Positions 31,717-64,000 of a DNA stretch of 64,000 nt are shown piece by piece. Within the stretch, counting starts at the first letter, position 1. Every line of letters starts with the position of its first letter. This DNA comes from Holothuria scabra (Eukaryota; Echinodermata; Holothuroidea; Aspidochirotida; Holothuriidae), in the NCBI GenBank assembly GCA_037179385.1, contig CM074185.1:8985371-9049370 (forward strand), given 5' to 3'. The notes below the pieces were generated by a model. It did no database searches, was not told the origin of the DNA, and was given only the letters and a program-made list of their open reading frames with translations. A program made the position numbers and the translations under genes.

Positions 31717-34213
31717 CAGGGTTCGCACAGGTCCTGGAATTCCTGGAAAGTCAGGGAAAACTAAAATATGAATTTCCAGGCCTGGAAAGTCAGGGAAAAT
31801 GAACAATTTATCAAAAGGTCCTGGAAAAGTCAGGGAATTTTATGAAGGCACAAAGGGCCATTGATTTTCCGCGATGACAGTGGCAAATTCACGCTAAAAC
31901 TATCAAAATACTTTGAACTTACAATCAGAAAACGAGTAGGAACTTAACAAAATCACGGTAAATTTTGCCGGTATAGGCTTCATTTTGCCTATGCTATAGT
32001 GTGTTAGGCTAGGTCGCCTTTGTGAAAGAAGTGTTTGCTGCTTTCAGGATCGTAACTAGACAAGTGCAGCACTTGTTTTCAACATAATTGCCCCAGAATA
32101 AGATGAATCTGACAGGGGAAGGTCATTTTCACCTCAAAATATTAAATTAATTGTTAAAGTCTGTGGAGGATCAGGCCATCAGCCCTATGCCAACAATGCT
32201 GATGCCAGCTAGGCCCAGGTACCCCTTTCCTTATCCTAGCCTACCATGTACAGTACTTAAAATACTGCAACAGTACCGATCATCAGATGAACAAAAATAG
32301 CTGGTCAAGAACATAGTCAAATTATCTGTCTGTCTGTCTGTCTATCCATTTATCAATCTGTCCACAATTGTTCAAAATACCTCTCCTCCCACATTCTCTC
32401 ATTTGTTTGAAACTTGGATGCAATGCTCTCAGGGGGTGGGCCATTTGGGGTGTTCATAAATTTTTGGTCCAAGGTCCCATGTGGACCCTATGGCCCATTT
32501 TATGAAATTTTCCAAATTCTTTTCCTACAGTAAGAGATTCTCTTGTACAATGCTGATGTTTAGTCATAATGATACTCTGTTAGTGGTACCTTCAGTGTGT
32601 TCAGGAATTTTGGGTCCACGGCCCAAAATGGGCCGTAGGGTCTATTTTGTGAAACATTGAAAAATGGTTAACTCCTCCTCCAGTTAATGCTAGACAGAGT
32701 TGACCGCCTGTCATAATGATGCTTGGTAAGTGATCTGTTTATGGTATTCTGGAAATTGTGGTCCAAGATCCCATGTGGGCCCTACAGCCCATTTTATGAA
32801 ATTCTTCAAAATGCTTCTCCTACAGTAAGAGATTCTCTTGTACAATGCTGATGGTTTGTCATAATGATACTCTGTTAGTGGTACCTTCAGTGTGTTCAGG
32901 AGTTTTGGGTCCATGGCCCAAAATGGGCCTAGGGTCCATTTTGTGAAATATTGCAAAATAGTTAACCCCCCCCCCTCCAATTAATGTTAGACAGAGTTGA
33001 CCGCCTGTCATAATAATGCTTGCTTTAGCGATCTGTTTATGGTTTTGGTCCAAGGTTCAATGCGACCCTGTGGCCCTTTCTATGAAATTTTGCAAATTGT
33101 GTACTCCTTCAGATTCTCTTGTGCAATTTTGATGGTTTGTCATAATGATACTTGGTTTGTGGTACCTTCAGGGTGTTCAGGCGTTTTGGGTCCATGGCCC
33201 AAGATGTGCCATAGGTTCCATTTTGTGAAATACTGCAAAATGATGAACCCCTCTTCCAGTTAATGTTAAACAGAGTTCAATGTCTGTCATAATGATGCTT
33301 GGTGAGTGATCTGTGTATGGTTTTGGTTCAAGGTCCAATGAAGGCCTTATAGCCCTTTTTATGAAATTCTGCAAATTGCGTACTCCTACAGATCCTCTTG
33401 TACAATGCTGATATGTCATAATGATACACTGTTACTGGTACCTTCAGGTGTTCAGGAGTTTTGGGACCAAGGACCAAGATGGACCCAAGGGTCAATTTTG
33501 TGAAATATGGCAAAATGCTTAACCCTTTCTTCCAATTAATGTTAAACAGAGTTGACAGCCTGTCAGAGTGATGCTTGGTTAGTGATCTGGGGTGGGATTC
33601 ACTAGCATTGGAGCTTGTACTAGTAAAGACAACAACCCAAGGACCCTTGGTTGAGGGTATGAGCTTCTGCACCATTGGTGCTCTAGTAGATAGGATTATA
33701 TGGACACTTTTCTGAATTTCTTTCATTATTTTTAACCTTGCTGTTGGTTGTATAAGCCATATGTAATACTGTTACAACAAAGTATCAAAAAACTTAGACT
33801 TACCCTACAAGCACATGCTGTAACAAATCTTAATAAAATGGACCCAATCATGAATGGATGATGGGTGATCAGTGGTGGTCAAGGATTTGGAGATAAAGGT
33901 CATCTCGTGGTCATCTTGGCACATGTTATCACTGCTTTACGGACTCTGAAAAAAGTATTGTGTGACTTTTTTAAAAAAAAAAGTGGAGGGTCTTGTATGG
34001 GCTCTTGATTTTAGAACCCTAATGAAAACACTGCTGGAAAATGCTTTTTTGCAAGCCACAGTATACTGCATACATGCTACAAATAAGACATCATTTTGCA
34101 TTGCATGTGTAGATGTATGACTTTTCCTTAGTGGTGGTCCTGGAAATTTATGTTGAGGTCCTTGAAAGTCATGGAAAAGTCAGGGAATTTTGTCAATTGG
34201 AACCTGTACGAAC
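31717..34213. mobile_element. 2.5-kb hAT-like element with CAGGGTTCGCACAGG ends
   Basis: The left end CAGGGTTCGCACAGGTCCTG and the right end GGAACCTGTACGAACCTTG are inverted repeats. Both sides lead into CCTGGAAAGTCAGGGAA blocks. No matching target duplication was found and no transposase frame is evident. The interior is a tandem array (32430-33600). Confidence 0.7.
32430..33600. repeat. ~285-bp tandem repeat, four to five units
   Basis: GATTCTCTTGTACAATGCTG or its variants recur at about 32536, 32831, 33112 and 33391 (steps 295, 281, 279). A partial unit precedes them. Each unit has TTTTGGGTCCATGGCCCA and GACAGAGTTGACCGCCTGTC. Open frames on both strands here are by-products. Confidence 0.9.
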
Positions 34214-34312
34214 CTTGTTTCCGTTCTGATCAACTTGTAACAAAACATCTGAGTGCAGCGCGAGTCGCACATGGCATACTGTTTTACGTGTGTTTACGTT
34301 CCTACGATCAGC

Positions 34313-34623
34313 TCTAAAGGCACAATTGTCTCACCTCAAACAGTACCAATTCTCCTAACCTTCTTTCTTACGCCCCTCCCACAATTGTATAAAATTAATT
34401 TTCCTCCATGCAGACACAATTTCAGTTTATTGCTTAAGGGTAAGTATAGAAAAGCTCAATGTGTTTGATCGAAACACTCGCAGCACAGTTCATGCTGTGT
34501 AATATAAGCTTTGGTAGTTTGCATTGTTTGAATTAGCAGTCAGTCAAAGAGCTGAGCCAATTAAGAGTTTTTGTTACCCCATACAAGAAGTGTAGTTTGG
34601 GGTGAGAGCGTTGGTCCTTTAAA
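34313..34623. mobile_element. 310-bp MITE with CTCACCCCAAAC ends, copy 2
   Basis: TCTAAAGGCACAATTGTCTC to GAGAGCGTTGGTCCTTTAAA, in inverse order to copy 1. Interior CATTGTTTGAATTAGCAG matches inverted. Confidence 0.85.
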
Positions 34624-34683
34624 CACTTGCACAAGTGTTATCCGTTGACCTTTGATCTATTGCGCAATACTGCCTATTTAAGA

Positions 34684-34797
34684 ACAGGGGGCCGTTCCAC
34701 AAAGAGTTACGCACAATCTTAAGTTTGATTCACCATACTTAAGCCAACAGTAAATCACACTTAAGATCGTGCGTAACTCTTTGTGGAACGGGCCCCA
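34684..34797. mobile_element. hairpin MITE, second locus
   Basis: Same family as 18731-18846: GGCCGTTCCACAAAGAG... and ...CTCTTTGTGGAACGGGCC arms, with TTAAG steps near the loop. Confidence 0.9.
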
Positions 34798-35551
34798 GGC
34801 CTATTGGAGGGAATGTTAAATTTAGCTTTTTTTACGTTGACTTTACCATGGAGCGCCACCCTGTTCATGTAGTATCATCACCGTTTGGTTGATACTGGCT
34901 ACTCGATGATAGGACACCAAAGACTTTAAACGATCATTTACTAACTCAGTCTCTCCTTACAAGCTTTCACAGTTGTTTTTATGACATCATCAAGTAGTGC
35001 ATTCCAAAATGCTCAAATTCTTTTAAAGTAAGAGTTTCTTTAAAATTCTAATCCGGCATATTTTGGTCTTATTTTAAAAGAATTCTCTCACAATAAGGCC
35101 GGGGAGACTTCTTTGGTCCTTTCAAACTTGTTTTTGCTGAACTGTGCCTCGAAGAAGTTCATCTCCTATCAGATTTCGATTAACCCACCAGCGCTAGTTT
35201 TCATAGAAAAGAGATATGTTCTCTGTGCCTGTTATTGTTAAGGCAATGTGTACTACCCTAGGCTGTATTCGAATCACTGTTCGGGAGTCGAACATGAAAG
35301 AACACGTTCGCGAACGTGTTCTTGCACCCAAATCTCACACCACCTCGACGGTGGTGCAGGGGTGGCGCCAGGATTTGCCCGACAGGGGGGCCAAGCTTCT
35401 CGACAGTAGGGCCAGCAGTTCAAGGCCCAAACAAAGGCGATGGGTTAGACTGGTGGGACGTAGCTTTACAGAATTTGAGGCGCGCGCAGCGCGCCGAAAT
35501 TTTTGGCCTTTTTGGTTTCGATGAAAAGAGAAACCTATGCAGTCATGATGG

Positions 35552-35614
35552 CGTGTGTGTGTATGTATGTATGTGTGTGTGTGTATGTGTGTATGTATGT
35601 GTGTGTGTGTTTGT
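35552..35614. repeat. GT/GTAT microsatellite before the 145-bp array
   Basis: A (GTGT/GTAT)n run ends in GTTTGTGACACTTTGCTTG, the same junction as before the 156-bp array. Open frames read through it are low complexity. Confidence 0.92.
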
Positions 35615-36830
35615 GACACTTTGCTTGTTTACACGGTATCTTGAGAAGGGAAGATCTGACAGTTCTCAAACTTGGTACACAGATACCCCATACTGAGAGG
35701 AAGAACCCTATTTATTTTGGTTGAGGTCAAAGGTCATCTGGGGTCACAGGGGGTCATAAACCAAAATCCTTGTTTACACAATATCTCAAGACAGGAAACT
35801 TGGATTAATTTCAAACTTGATATGTTGATGCGCTATGATGTAAGGAAGAACCCTATTGATTTTGGTGGAGGTCAAAGGTCATTTGGGGTCACATGGGGTC
35901 AAACCCTGAAATCCTTGTTTACATGATATCTCATGGTAGGAAACTTGGATAAATTTCATACTTGATATGTTGATGTGTTATGATGTAAGAAAGAACAGGA
36001 TGTATTTTCGTGGAGGTCAAAGGTCATTTGGGGTCACATGGGGTCAAAACCTGAAATCCCTGTTTACATGATACATTATGGTAGGAAACTTGGAGTCATT
36101 TTAATCTTGATAGGCTGATGCGTTATGATGTAAGAAAGAACCTGATTTATTTTCATGGAGGTCAAAGGTCATTTGGGGTCACATGGGGTCACATGGGGTC
36201 ACACCCCAAAATCCTGGTTTACACTATATTTCAAGGTAGAAAACTTTGATTCATTTCAAACTTGATATGTTGATGCATTATGATGTAAGAAATAACCCAA
36301 TAAATTTTGGTGGAGGTCAAAGGTCATTTGGTGTCACATGGGGTCAAACTCCGAACTTCTTGTTCACACTATATCTCAAGGTTGGAAGCTTGGATTGATT
36401 TCAAACTTGATATGTTGATGCGTTATGATGGGAGGAAGAACCCTACTGATTTTGGTAGAGGTCAAAGGTCATTTGGGGTCATAGGGATCAAACTCAGAAA
36501 AACGTGTTTAGGATAGCTCAAGGTATGAAAGGTGGATGGATTTCAAAATTAGTATGTAAATGAATTATGGTGAGAAGATGGTCTGTATAAGGTTTTTTTT
36601 TGTGGAGGTGAAAGGACATCTGGGGTCATGATCGGTCAAACTTTGAAAAACTTGTCAAAATGGGATATCTCAAGGTAGGAAACTTGGATGGATTTCCTAA
36701 TTAGTATGTGGATGTGTTATGGTGAGTTGAAAGTACTGTACCTGTTGGTTTTGGTGGAGGTCAATGGTCATCTGGTATCACCTGGCATCAAACTCTGAAA
36801 ACCTTGTTTGCAGAATATCTTAAGGCACAG
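35615..36830 (+). repeat. 145-bp tandem repeat, eight units, DR1-bearing
   Basis: The GAGGTCAAAGGTCA motif starts at 35723, 35868, 36013, 36158, 36313 and 36458; degenerate forms lie at 36605 and 36757. The usual step is 145 bp, with one 155-bp step caused by an extra ACATGGGGTC. Units continue with one or two GGGGTCA half-sites. The unit shares CTTGTTTACAC..TATCTC and AAGAACCCTATTGATTTTGG with the 156-bp array, so the two are one family. Confidence 0.93.
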
Positions 36831-37689
36831 TATGAAATTTGGCTTTTTGAATAGAGAAATGTTTTGGTTAAAAGAAAAACCAGTCGCTTACAGGTGGAAC
36901 AAAGGTTATTTTGGGTCACCAGTTGTTACAAGAAATGTAGCATTTTATTGAAAAGAGCATGTATGTATCATCGAAACCTCAATGCATTTTTGCATTCTGG
37001 TTTAAACAAACACTTAAAATCGGAAGTTTATTTTTTGAAAGAAATTTGGCTTTTGTAATGACAATTAAAAATTTGGGGTATTTATTGAAGAATCTATCCT
37101 TGATATGAACAAATTCAAAAACGTTTTACACGCGACAGCTGAAATTCTGTTGGGGTTATGCATTTAATCGTTCTTGTCCTACGTACTACCTCAAGACGAG
37201 ACTTAAAGTTTGCCCGAAAAGTTTTTAATCCTATTTTGAACCAAGATTTGAAAATTAAGGGCTTATTTTATTGCAGAAATTTTGGAATTTAATGTAAGAA
37301 AATTTGGTTTTTTGTAAGGTTATAATAGAAAAATTGGGTTCCTTATTAAGTGATATGCCTTCCAAGAGCAAAATTAGGTAGAATGTCAGGATGATTAACA
37401 GAGTTGTCTGGTTATTTGTTGTACTGAGTTTCCATCAAAATTGGAAAGTTTTGCCACTTTTAACAATCTGAAGCTTATATTATGACAGATTTTGGTGTTT
37501 TTATGGAAGAATTTGACCTTCTTATAAGAAAAATCAAGTAGGGAGTAATCTGTAGTTTTGTACAACTTTGTTGGGGTTACTGAATATCATCAGGTAGATT
37601 AATGCCCTCAGACCATACTGGTAAATGTTCCGTGGAAAATGTTTGGCTTCCCATATATTTGAAGTTCTGACATAGACCGACGGGAGTGT

Positions 37690-38345
37690 TTCAGTTTGGG
37701 AGGGGACAGAATTGTTTTGTTTTTCTTTTGTCCGAAAAATATAATATTGCCCGAAAAACTACAAGTGGCGCGCACAGATATTTTTGAAAAATGAAGAACC
37801 TCCAGAAAGCAGGAAAAGGCATTTCCGCGACCGGGCTGGTAACTAGAAACAAAGTACCGATATAGTCATTATTTTGAGCTTGCTTTCGCAATAAAATTTA
37901 CACTTTATAATACTGCCCCAAAGCGAAGAATAAAATGCAAGCATTCATTGTTCTGTTAAGTAATATTTTCGACCAAAATACTAAGCGGGGCGCCACCCAA
38001 CAGTTGGCGCGGAACGTAAAGAAAATTGTTAAAAAAAACTAACACCACAGACACCCGAAAATGGCATTTCCCAGACTTGAGCAGTCTTTATTTTGAGATT
38101 TCCTTTGAAACAGAAATTTCACTTTAACAGAAAAAAAATGGTTAGTGATCAGAAAACTACCAGATAAGAGGTACAGTACTGCCACAATTAGGTGTAATGG
38201 ACTTGTCTCTTTTCGGGGGGGGGGGGGGGGGGGGACCTATGCAAAAACATACTGTTTTTTTTTACTCTACCAGAATTCTTTGATATATTCAATTGCAATA
38301 TCCACTAAAAAGATGAAATTTTCTTCGTGACTGCCCGAACTCCAG
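37690..38345. mobile_element. G-tract / GGCGCCAC element fragments
   Basis: AGCGGGGCGCCACCCAAC, AATGGCATTTCCCAGACTTG and CAGAAAACTACCAGATAA match 62569-62700. A run of about 20 G follows at 38214. Confidence 0.65.
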
Positions 38346-38884
38346 ACAAAATGATCTAACCTCCAACGTATTTGAAAAAATGTCACGTTATACAAGGTGG
38401 CTTGAAATGAGACATATTCAAACCACTGTTTATCGTTATGTGCAGCCCAAAATGGCCTGGCCGATTTTCGTTTCCGTTTCTAGAATTCGGTTGTCGGGAC
38501 AGGCCAGATGGCAGACCATTGGGCAATGCATGTCGAACGGACCTTTGCCAGAAGGTCGGGAGAACTTTAGAAAAAGACCATTGGGTAATGCCTGCGCATG
38601 AAAAACCACTTGTCCGTTTTTGTAAGGAAAATTTGGAATTGCCAGTTTCCTTGAAGAATATGGTCTTCTAGTAAGCAAAACCAAGAAGATCTTCGGGGGT
38701 GACTGAAGTTATCAGGCCCACATTTTTTATCGTGGGCCTGTGTATGAAAGATCCCCGATGAAATTGGATTTTCTCTCAACAACAGGGGGAGGGAAGTCTT
38801 CCCCAACGGGGGCATGACCTTGTGCGCACGTATTGAAGATGGGAGGAGGGATAGCAGAACTAGTTAGAAGTGATTAAAACCGAT

Positions 38885-39286
38885 TAAAGGCCAGGTGACA
38901 CTACAACGATATCGGATCGGATTTCGCTCCGATTTTTGTGAGAGTAAATTAATATCTCCTTCATCTTTGGTCGGAAAGAAACAAAAAAATGCCATCCAGT
39001 GTAGACTACGAAATTCTAAGTAACTTATACCAATTATTCCGTGACGCCACAGCCACAAACAACTTTTATCGGATACGCGTAGTTCGATAAAAGCTATTTG
39101 ACAATGTGACGTCACGAAATAAGTAGTATATATTTGACTTCCGTATTCCGCTCATACCGGTCGAATATTTACACAGGATGGCCTTTTTTGGTTCTTTCCG
39201 AAAATGGATGGAGGAGATTTTAACTAAAACTGACAGAAATCGGATAGTAATCCGATCCGATATCGCTGTAGTGTGTACTGGGCTTA
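38885..39286. mobile_element. 400-bp MITE with GATCGGAT ends and internal CRE, copy 1
   Basis: TAAAGGCCAGGTGACACTAC at the left mirrors GTAGTGTGTACTGGGCTTA at the right, followed inward by CGATATCGGATCGGAT. Inside are TTTTATCGGATA...TTCGATAAAAG and a perfect cAMP-response motif TGACGTCA at 39107-39114. Confidence 0.88.
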
Positions 39287-39584
39287 AAATCGATGCATCA
39301 AAAATAGGGTTACAAACGAAAAACAAAAAATCATAAGGGGAAAAAAGTTCACAATCATCCATCCAGTAACTTCAGTCCTTTACGTTCTTCATTAGGCCTT
39401 CCGCAAAAAATGCCGCCCTCCCCGGTGGGGGATGAGATAGGACAATTAAGGTACGTATGGACTGAGGTATAACAGAGCTAAGAATAAGTGATCGAAATTC
39501 GATTCCCAATATGCTTTAAAATAGCACTGCAAAACAAAAAAATGTGTTCAAGATCACCCATCTGGTAACTTCAGTACTTTTAAT

Positions 39585-39660
39585 TTTTTAATCAATTAAT
39601 TGATTAATTAAAATTAATTAATCAATTAAGTAATTAACTGATTAATTAATGAATTATTTT
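39585..39660. repeat. TTAATTAATCAATTAA low-complexity block
   Basis: Repeated AATTAATTGATTAATTAA words on both strands, self-complementary. Confidence 0.9.
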
Positions 39661-40107
39661 TTTCATTTTTAGGCCGACGAAATCGCCGACCTTCCCCGAC
39701 GGGGGGGGGGGGGCAGTTTCCCCGACGGGGGGCGGGGGCATGGCCCCCGCTGGCGCCACCCCTGCCGGGTGGTGTAGCGAGAACAAACAGTAAACAAGAT
39801 GGCGGGGATAGCTTCTTCTGGAAGAAATGCAAGGAATTATCACCAGCACAATGAACTGATCTTGGGCAGGACATGTGTCGAGAGGAATAAGCCACGAGTG
39901 TAACAGACTTTAGAACTTATCATGAAAATTAAACGAAGTGGTGAAAGCAAGACACGGTACGGTGGCACGTTAGGCCGACATGCAGGGTGACGTGTACCTG
40001 TGGTAACTATCCCTCAATATTTTCGACACTACAAAAGGGATTCCCATGATCTCAGCATGTCCTGGAACAGTCAAGAACTGGGTATCGAATACAGCCATAG
40101 AACAATG

Positions 40108-40203
40108 CGAAGGTTAGGTTAGACTTGGTGGTACGACCCAGTTTCCAACTGATTGGTTCAAGTCGAGCCGGCTACCGCCTTTTTTGCAGTGGCTCAATGG
40201 CAG
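40108..40203 (-). mobile_element. tRNA-derived SINE, 3' fragment
   Basis: Short minus-strand fragment with CCCAGTTTCCAACTGATTGG and GTCGAGCCGGC. Confidence 0.7.
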
Positions 40204-40550
40204 TGTGGAAATATTACATAAAAACTAGAGTTATGAGGTACACACCACACTCACAACACTGCGTGACTGTAAATTACAAATAGGCTAAGATAATTCGGTT
40301 GTTTCTGCCTCGCTAAAACTTTCAGCTTATCTCTCAGTCCACTGGTAATTTTAGATTACATAAAGCTATCGATCGCAATGGTAAATTTGTTTAAAGATAA
40401 AATAGCAGAGTAAAGTTCTCTCAAATCTGACCCGTGAAAAAGAGCTTTGGATTTTCATATTAGTGCTTTGGAGGTGAGTATTTAGCTTATGGCGGCTAGT
40501 AATGTAAACGGTCATATGACTACCGTCAAAGCAGACAAGTGTCCACTAGT

Positions 40551-40734
40551 CAGTGTTGTAACAAGTCACGACTCGAGTCACTTCCTCTCAAAATGATAGT
40601 GTCTTGATGGAATTCAGGAGTTATTTCCCCGTTGAATAGTACAGTGACTCGAGTCAATGACTCGACTCGAGTCACTTAAAAGTTTGAAAACTGGTGACCC
40701 GAGTCACCAATCTAGTGACTTGATTACAACACTG
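40551..40734. mobile_element. 184-bp hAT MITE ('ACTCGAGTC' family) with perfect TSD
   Basis: Ends are CAGTGTTGTAACAAG and CTTGATTACAACACTG. The flanks are CCACTAGT at 40543-40550 and 40735-40742. The interior is made of repeated ACTCGAGTC palindromes. Confidence 0.93.
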
Positions 40735-40827
40735 CCACTAGTGTCACGTAATATATTTTATTTGTGGTGGAGTTGATCTAAGTATTTTCAAATGGCCTTC
40801 CAATCATGAAACACTGAGGTTAGTCAA

Positions 40828-41086
40828 TGGACGAATCCGATTAGCGCTTGTTTTTAGTGAATGTAGGCCGCCATAAGTGGGGTCCATCAGCCTTTAATCG
40901 TCTTCATTTATTGTCTACGTGAATGTCAAATCTTCATATTCAGTGAAGTTGGGGAAATCAAGATAAACTTCAGTGTACAACCATCCATGGGACATGTAAG
41001 GAAGGACATTTGAAGGTAAAAGGTGGTGGACCCCAAAGATGGCCGACTAAAATCGGACCATCACAATCTGTCCGAATTCGTCTATA
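40828..41086 (+). mobile_element. MITE with TATAGACGAATCCGA ends, copy 4
   Basis: Starts TGGACGAATCCGATTAGCGC and ends GTCCGAATTCGTCTATA. It lies about 1.6 kb upstream of the maltase start codon. Confidence 0.85.
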
Positions 41087-41089
41087 ATG

Positions 41090-42027
41090 TTAGGGTTTAT
41101 TGGTGCGTCAGACGATGAAGTGATCTTATTTTATTCATGATGGATTGTTCTCTGTAGAAATATCCACTTGAGTTTCCCCTTGTCCGAATACATCAAAGAT
41201 CTTTTGCATTGACATCGCATGTGACGTCATTTTGAAAGAATAACAATGTGCTCGTGACAGCAACACTGATCTTTGTATAGGATATATGGCAGATGTGTCG
41301 GCAGGATGCGGCAGAATTCGCATCACGTGTATACGAACTTATGCACAAATCTGGTTGGTTGGAGTGACCAATCGGCTCCCTGCCTTTGTTGGTGTTGGTA
41401 TGTTATTCCATCAAAAGAGAGTGTACTTTTTGGATTATGGCGTCATATGCATAAGGTCTAATGGATGGTAGACATGAAAAATGTCCCATGCCCAGACATT
41501 TAACCCAGGTCAAGGAAACCCTAGCCACAACATGCAAACCATGGAGATAAAGCTTTGCTTACAGCTATGTACAACCCACGAAATAATTTACAACCCTCGA
41601 TCGAAGAAACAAAAACTTGATCACATCTCCGACAGTGGGGATGAAAGTTTGATACACCAGGGAGTTGCAACTTGCAGGGTCTGTTGGAACTCCCTGGATA
41701 AACTCAATGCAATCTAGGAAAGTGTGGTATAAAAACAAAATTTTTAAGAAGGAACAATTCAGCATGTTAGAAGAGCCCAACAAACAGTTTTAGAAGCCTG
41801 TCTTCGTATGTGTTCAATTAAAACTGGAACGTGCATTAGGTCAGGATAACGCACGATCGAAGAATTGATGCAAGTGATGCAAGAGGGCGCATCCCGAGAA
41901 CATCTAACTGGAACATTGATTCCCAAGAGTGAATTTTCCTGTTCAAAAAACCAACATTTTCGACTGTAACAGAATAACCATCAAGGTAGGCCTATTGTTT
42001 TCAAGTTCTGGATACCACTTTTTATCC
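41090..42027 (+). promoter_or_regulatory. candidate promoter-proximal region of the maltase
   Basis: This unrepeated stretch lies 0.6-1.6 kb upstream of the maltase ATG. It has a perfect CRE TGACGTCA (41222-41229), GACCAATCGG (41368-41377) and TGGCGTCATATGCATAAG. No clear TATA box or initiator could be fixed. Frames such as 41481-41717 are unrecognised. Confidence 0.3.
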
Positions 42028-42302
42028 TTTAAAAGGACTGATCATCTTACCCAAAAGCAAAATATTTGTAGTACCGTAGTCCACAGAAATTCTCAATTGG
42101 CACACCTCCTTGATTGACAGCAAGTTCAAAAAATGGAGAGTACCGTAGCTCATACTACACAATATGTATTTAACAGTGAGTATTTTGATTACACATTTGG
42201 AACTTGTATACTCACCAAGAAGCAATAAATTGAGATAATGATATCTGGACGAGGACGAATTTTAGACACTTGTGGGAGGGCTCAAGTTAGTTGGTTAGGA
42301 GA
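42028..42302. mobile_element. 310-bp MITE with CTCACCCCAAAC ends, copy 3, right end lost
   Basis: Starts TTTAAAAGGACTGATCATC and aligns to GAGGACGAATTTTAGA and TTGGTTAGGAG. It lies about 350-630 bp upstream of the maltase ATG, so it may sit in or near the promoter. Confidence 0.75.
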
Positions 42303-42646
42303 CACATGCCATTGTGGCTAGCAAAAACCGGAATATATCACTATAGGCGTTTGACATAAATTTAACCATTCTTTTGTGAAGTTGTGAAACATGGTAACCG
42401 TTTCACAATGAATGTTTCAAATTTAGCACTTGCGTAGGTCTAAAGTCCTCATAAAATATGCTACTTTATGTGGCTTCCTTGATTATTTTATTGCCCTATC
42501 TTAACTTCAACCCCATTGCTAAACTATGTCGTATTTGTTTTTCTGAAGATTTGTATCTCGAACCTTTGGCCGGATAATCGTACACCTCTATGTGGAGAAT
42601 TTCCAGACATTGCACTCTTGCACCAGCCACCTTACTTACGACTTGA

Positions 42647-64000
<21,354 letters not shown>

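Larger units (their letters stand above)
35357..39764. mobile_element. candidate 4.4-kb composite hAT-like element
   Basis: CAGGGGTGGCGCCAG at 35357-35371 is the perfect inverted complement of CTGGCGCCACCCCTG at 39750-39764. Both ends lead into G/C-rich stretches typical of hAT ends in this window. Flanks are CGGTGGTG (left) and CCGGGTGGTG (right), similar but not an exact 8-bp duplication. It would enclose the 145-bp array, a copy of a G-tract element and a CRE-bearing MITE. The ends could also belong to two separate insertions. Confidence 0.5.

Noticed and set aside
33328..33726. 132-codon minus-strand frame
   Set aside because: It lies in the ~285-bp tandem repeat; neighbouring units give similar shadow frames.
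31709..34221. 8-bp target duplication for the CAGGGTTCGCACAGG element
   Set aside because: The flanking octamers ACCTTTCT and TTTCCGTT do not match, so the insertion boundary is not proven.

Overview
The window is animal nuclear DNA. Its exons are short, interrupted by GT-AG introns and surrounded by dense transposon debris. Protein similarity and the repeat types (tRNA-derived SINEs, hAT MITEs, Helentron-like tandem arrays with a GT microsatellite) suggest a marine invertebrate, possibly an echinoderm such as a sea cucumber. That placement is inferred, not proven.

Two protein-coding genes are recognisable, both on the + strand. Gene 1 (380-26951) is the 3' part of an SCFD2-like Sec1/Munc18 gene. 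Eight in-phase exons encode the last 416 residues; the N-terminal part lies left of the window. Gene 2 (42662 to beyond 64000) is a secreted maltase-like alpha-glucosidase of family GH13. It has a signal peptide and an apparently intact catalytic triad, and nine exons are visible; the C-terminal part lies right of the window. The genes look functionally unrelated.

Layout: 1-26951, SCFD2 exons in introns filled with MITEs, SINE fragments and a 7 x 156-bp tandem array. 26952-42661, an intergenic region with a 2.5-kb element containing ~285-bp tandem repeats (about 31.7-34.2 kb) and a candidate 4.4-kb hAT-like composite (35357-39764) that carries an 8 x 145-bp array. 42662-64000, maltase exons separated by introns holding a 2.19-kb hAT element with a perfect 8-bp target duplication, two opposed copies of another element family, a large fold-back element, and a 139-bp exact tandem duplication at the acceptor of exon 7.

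The most interesting signal is that most units of both long tandem arrays carry a perfect DR1 nuclear-receptor motif (AGGTCA-A-AGGTCA), and related short copies occur elsewhere. Transposons may therefore be spreading clusters of nuclear-receptor sites. No CRISPR array, rRNA gene or free-standing tRNA gene was seen. Boundaries of diverged repeats are approximate because they were read by eye.
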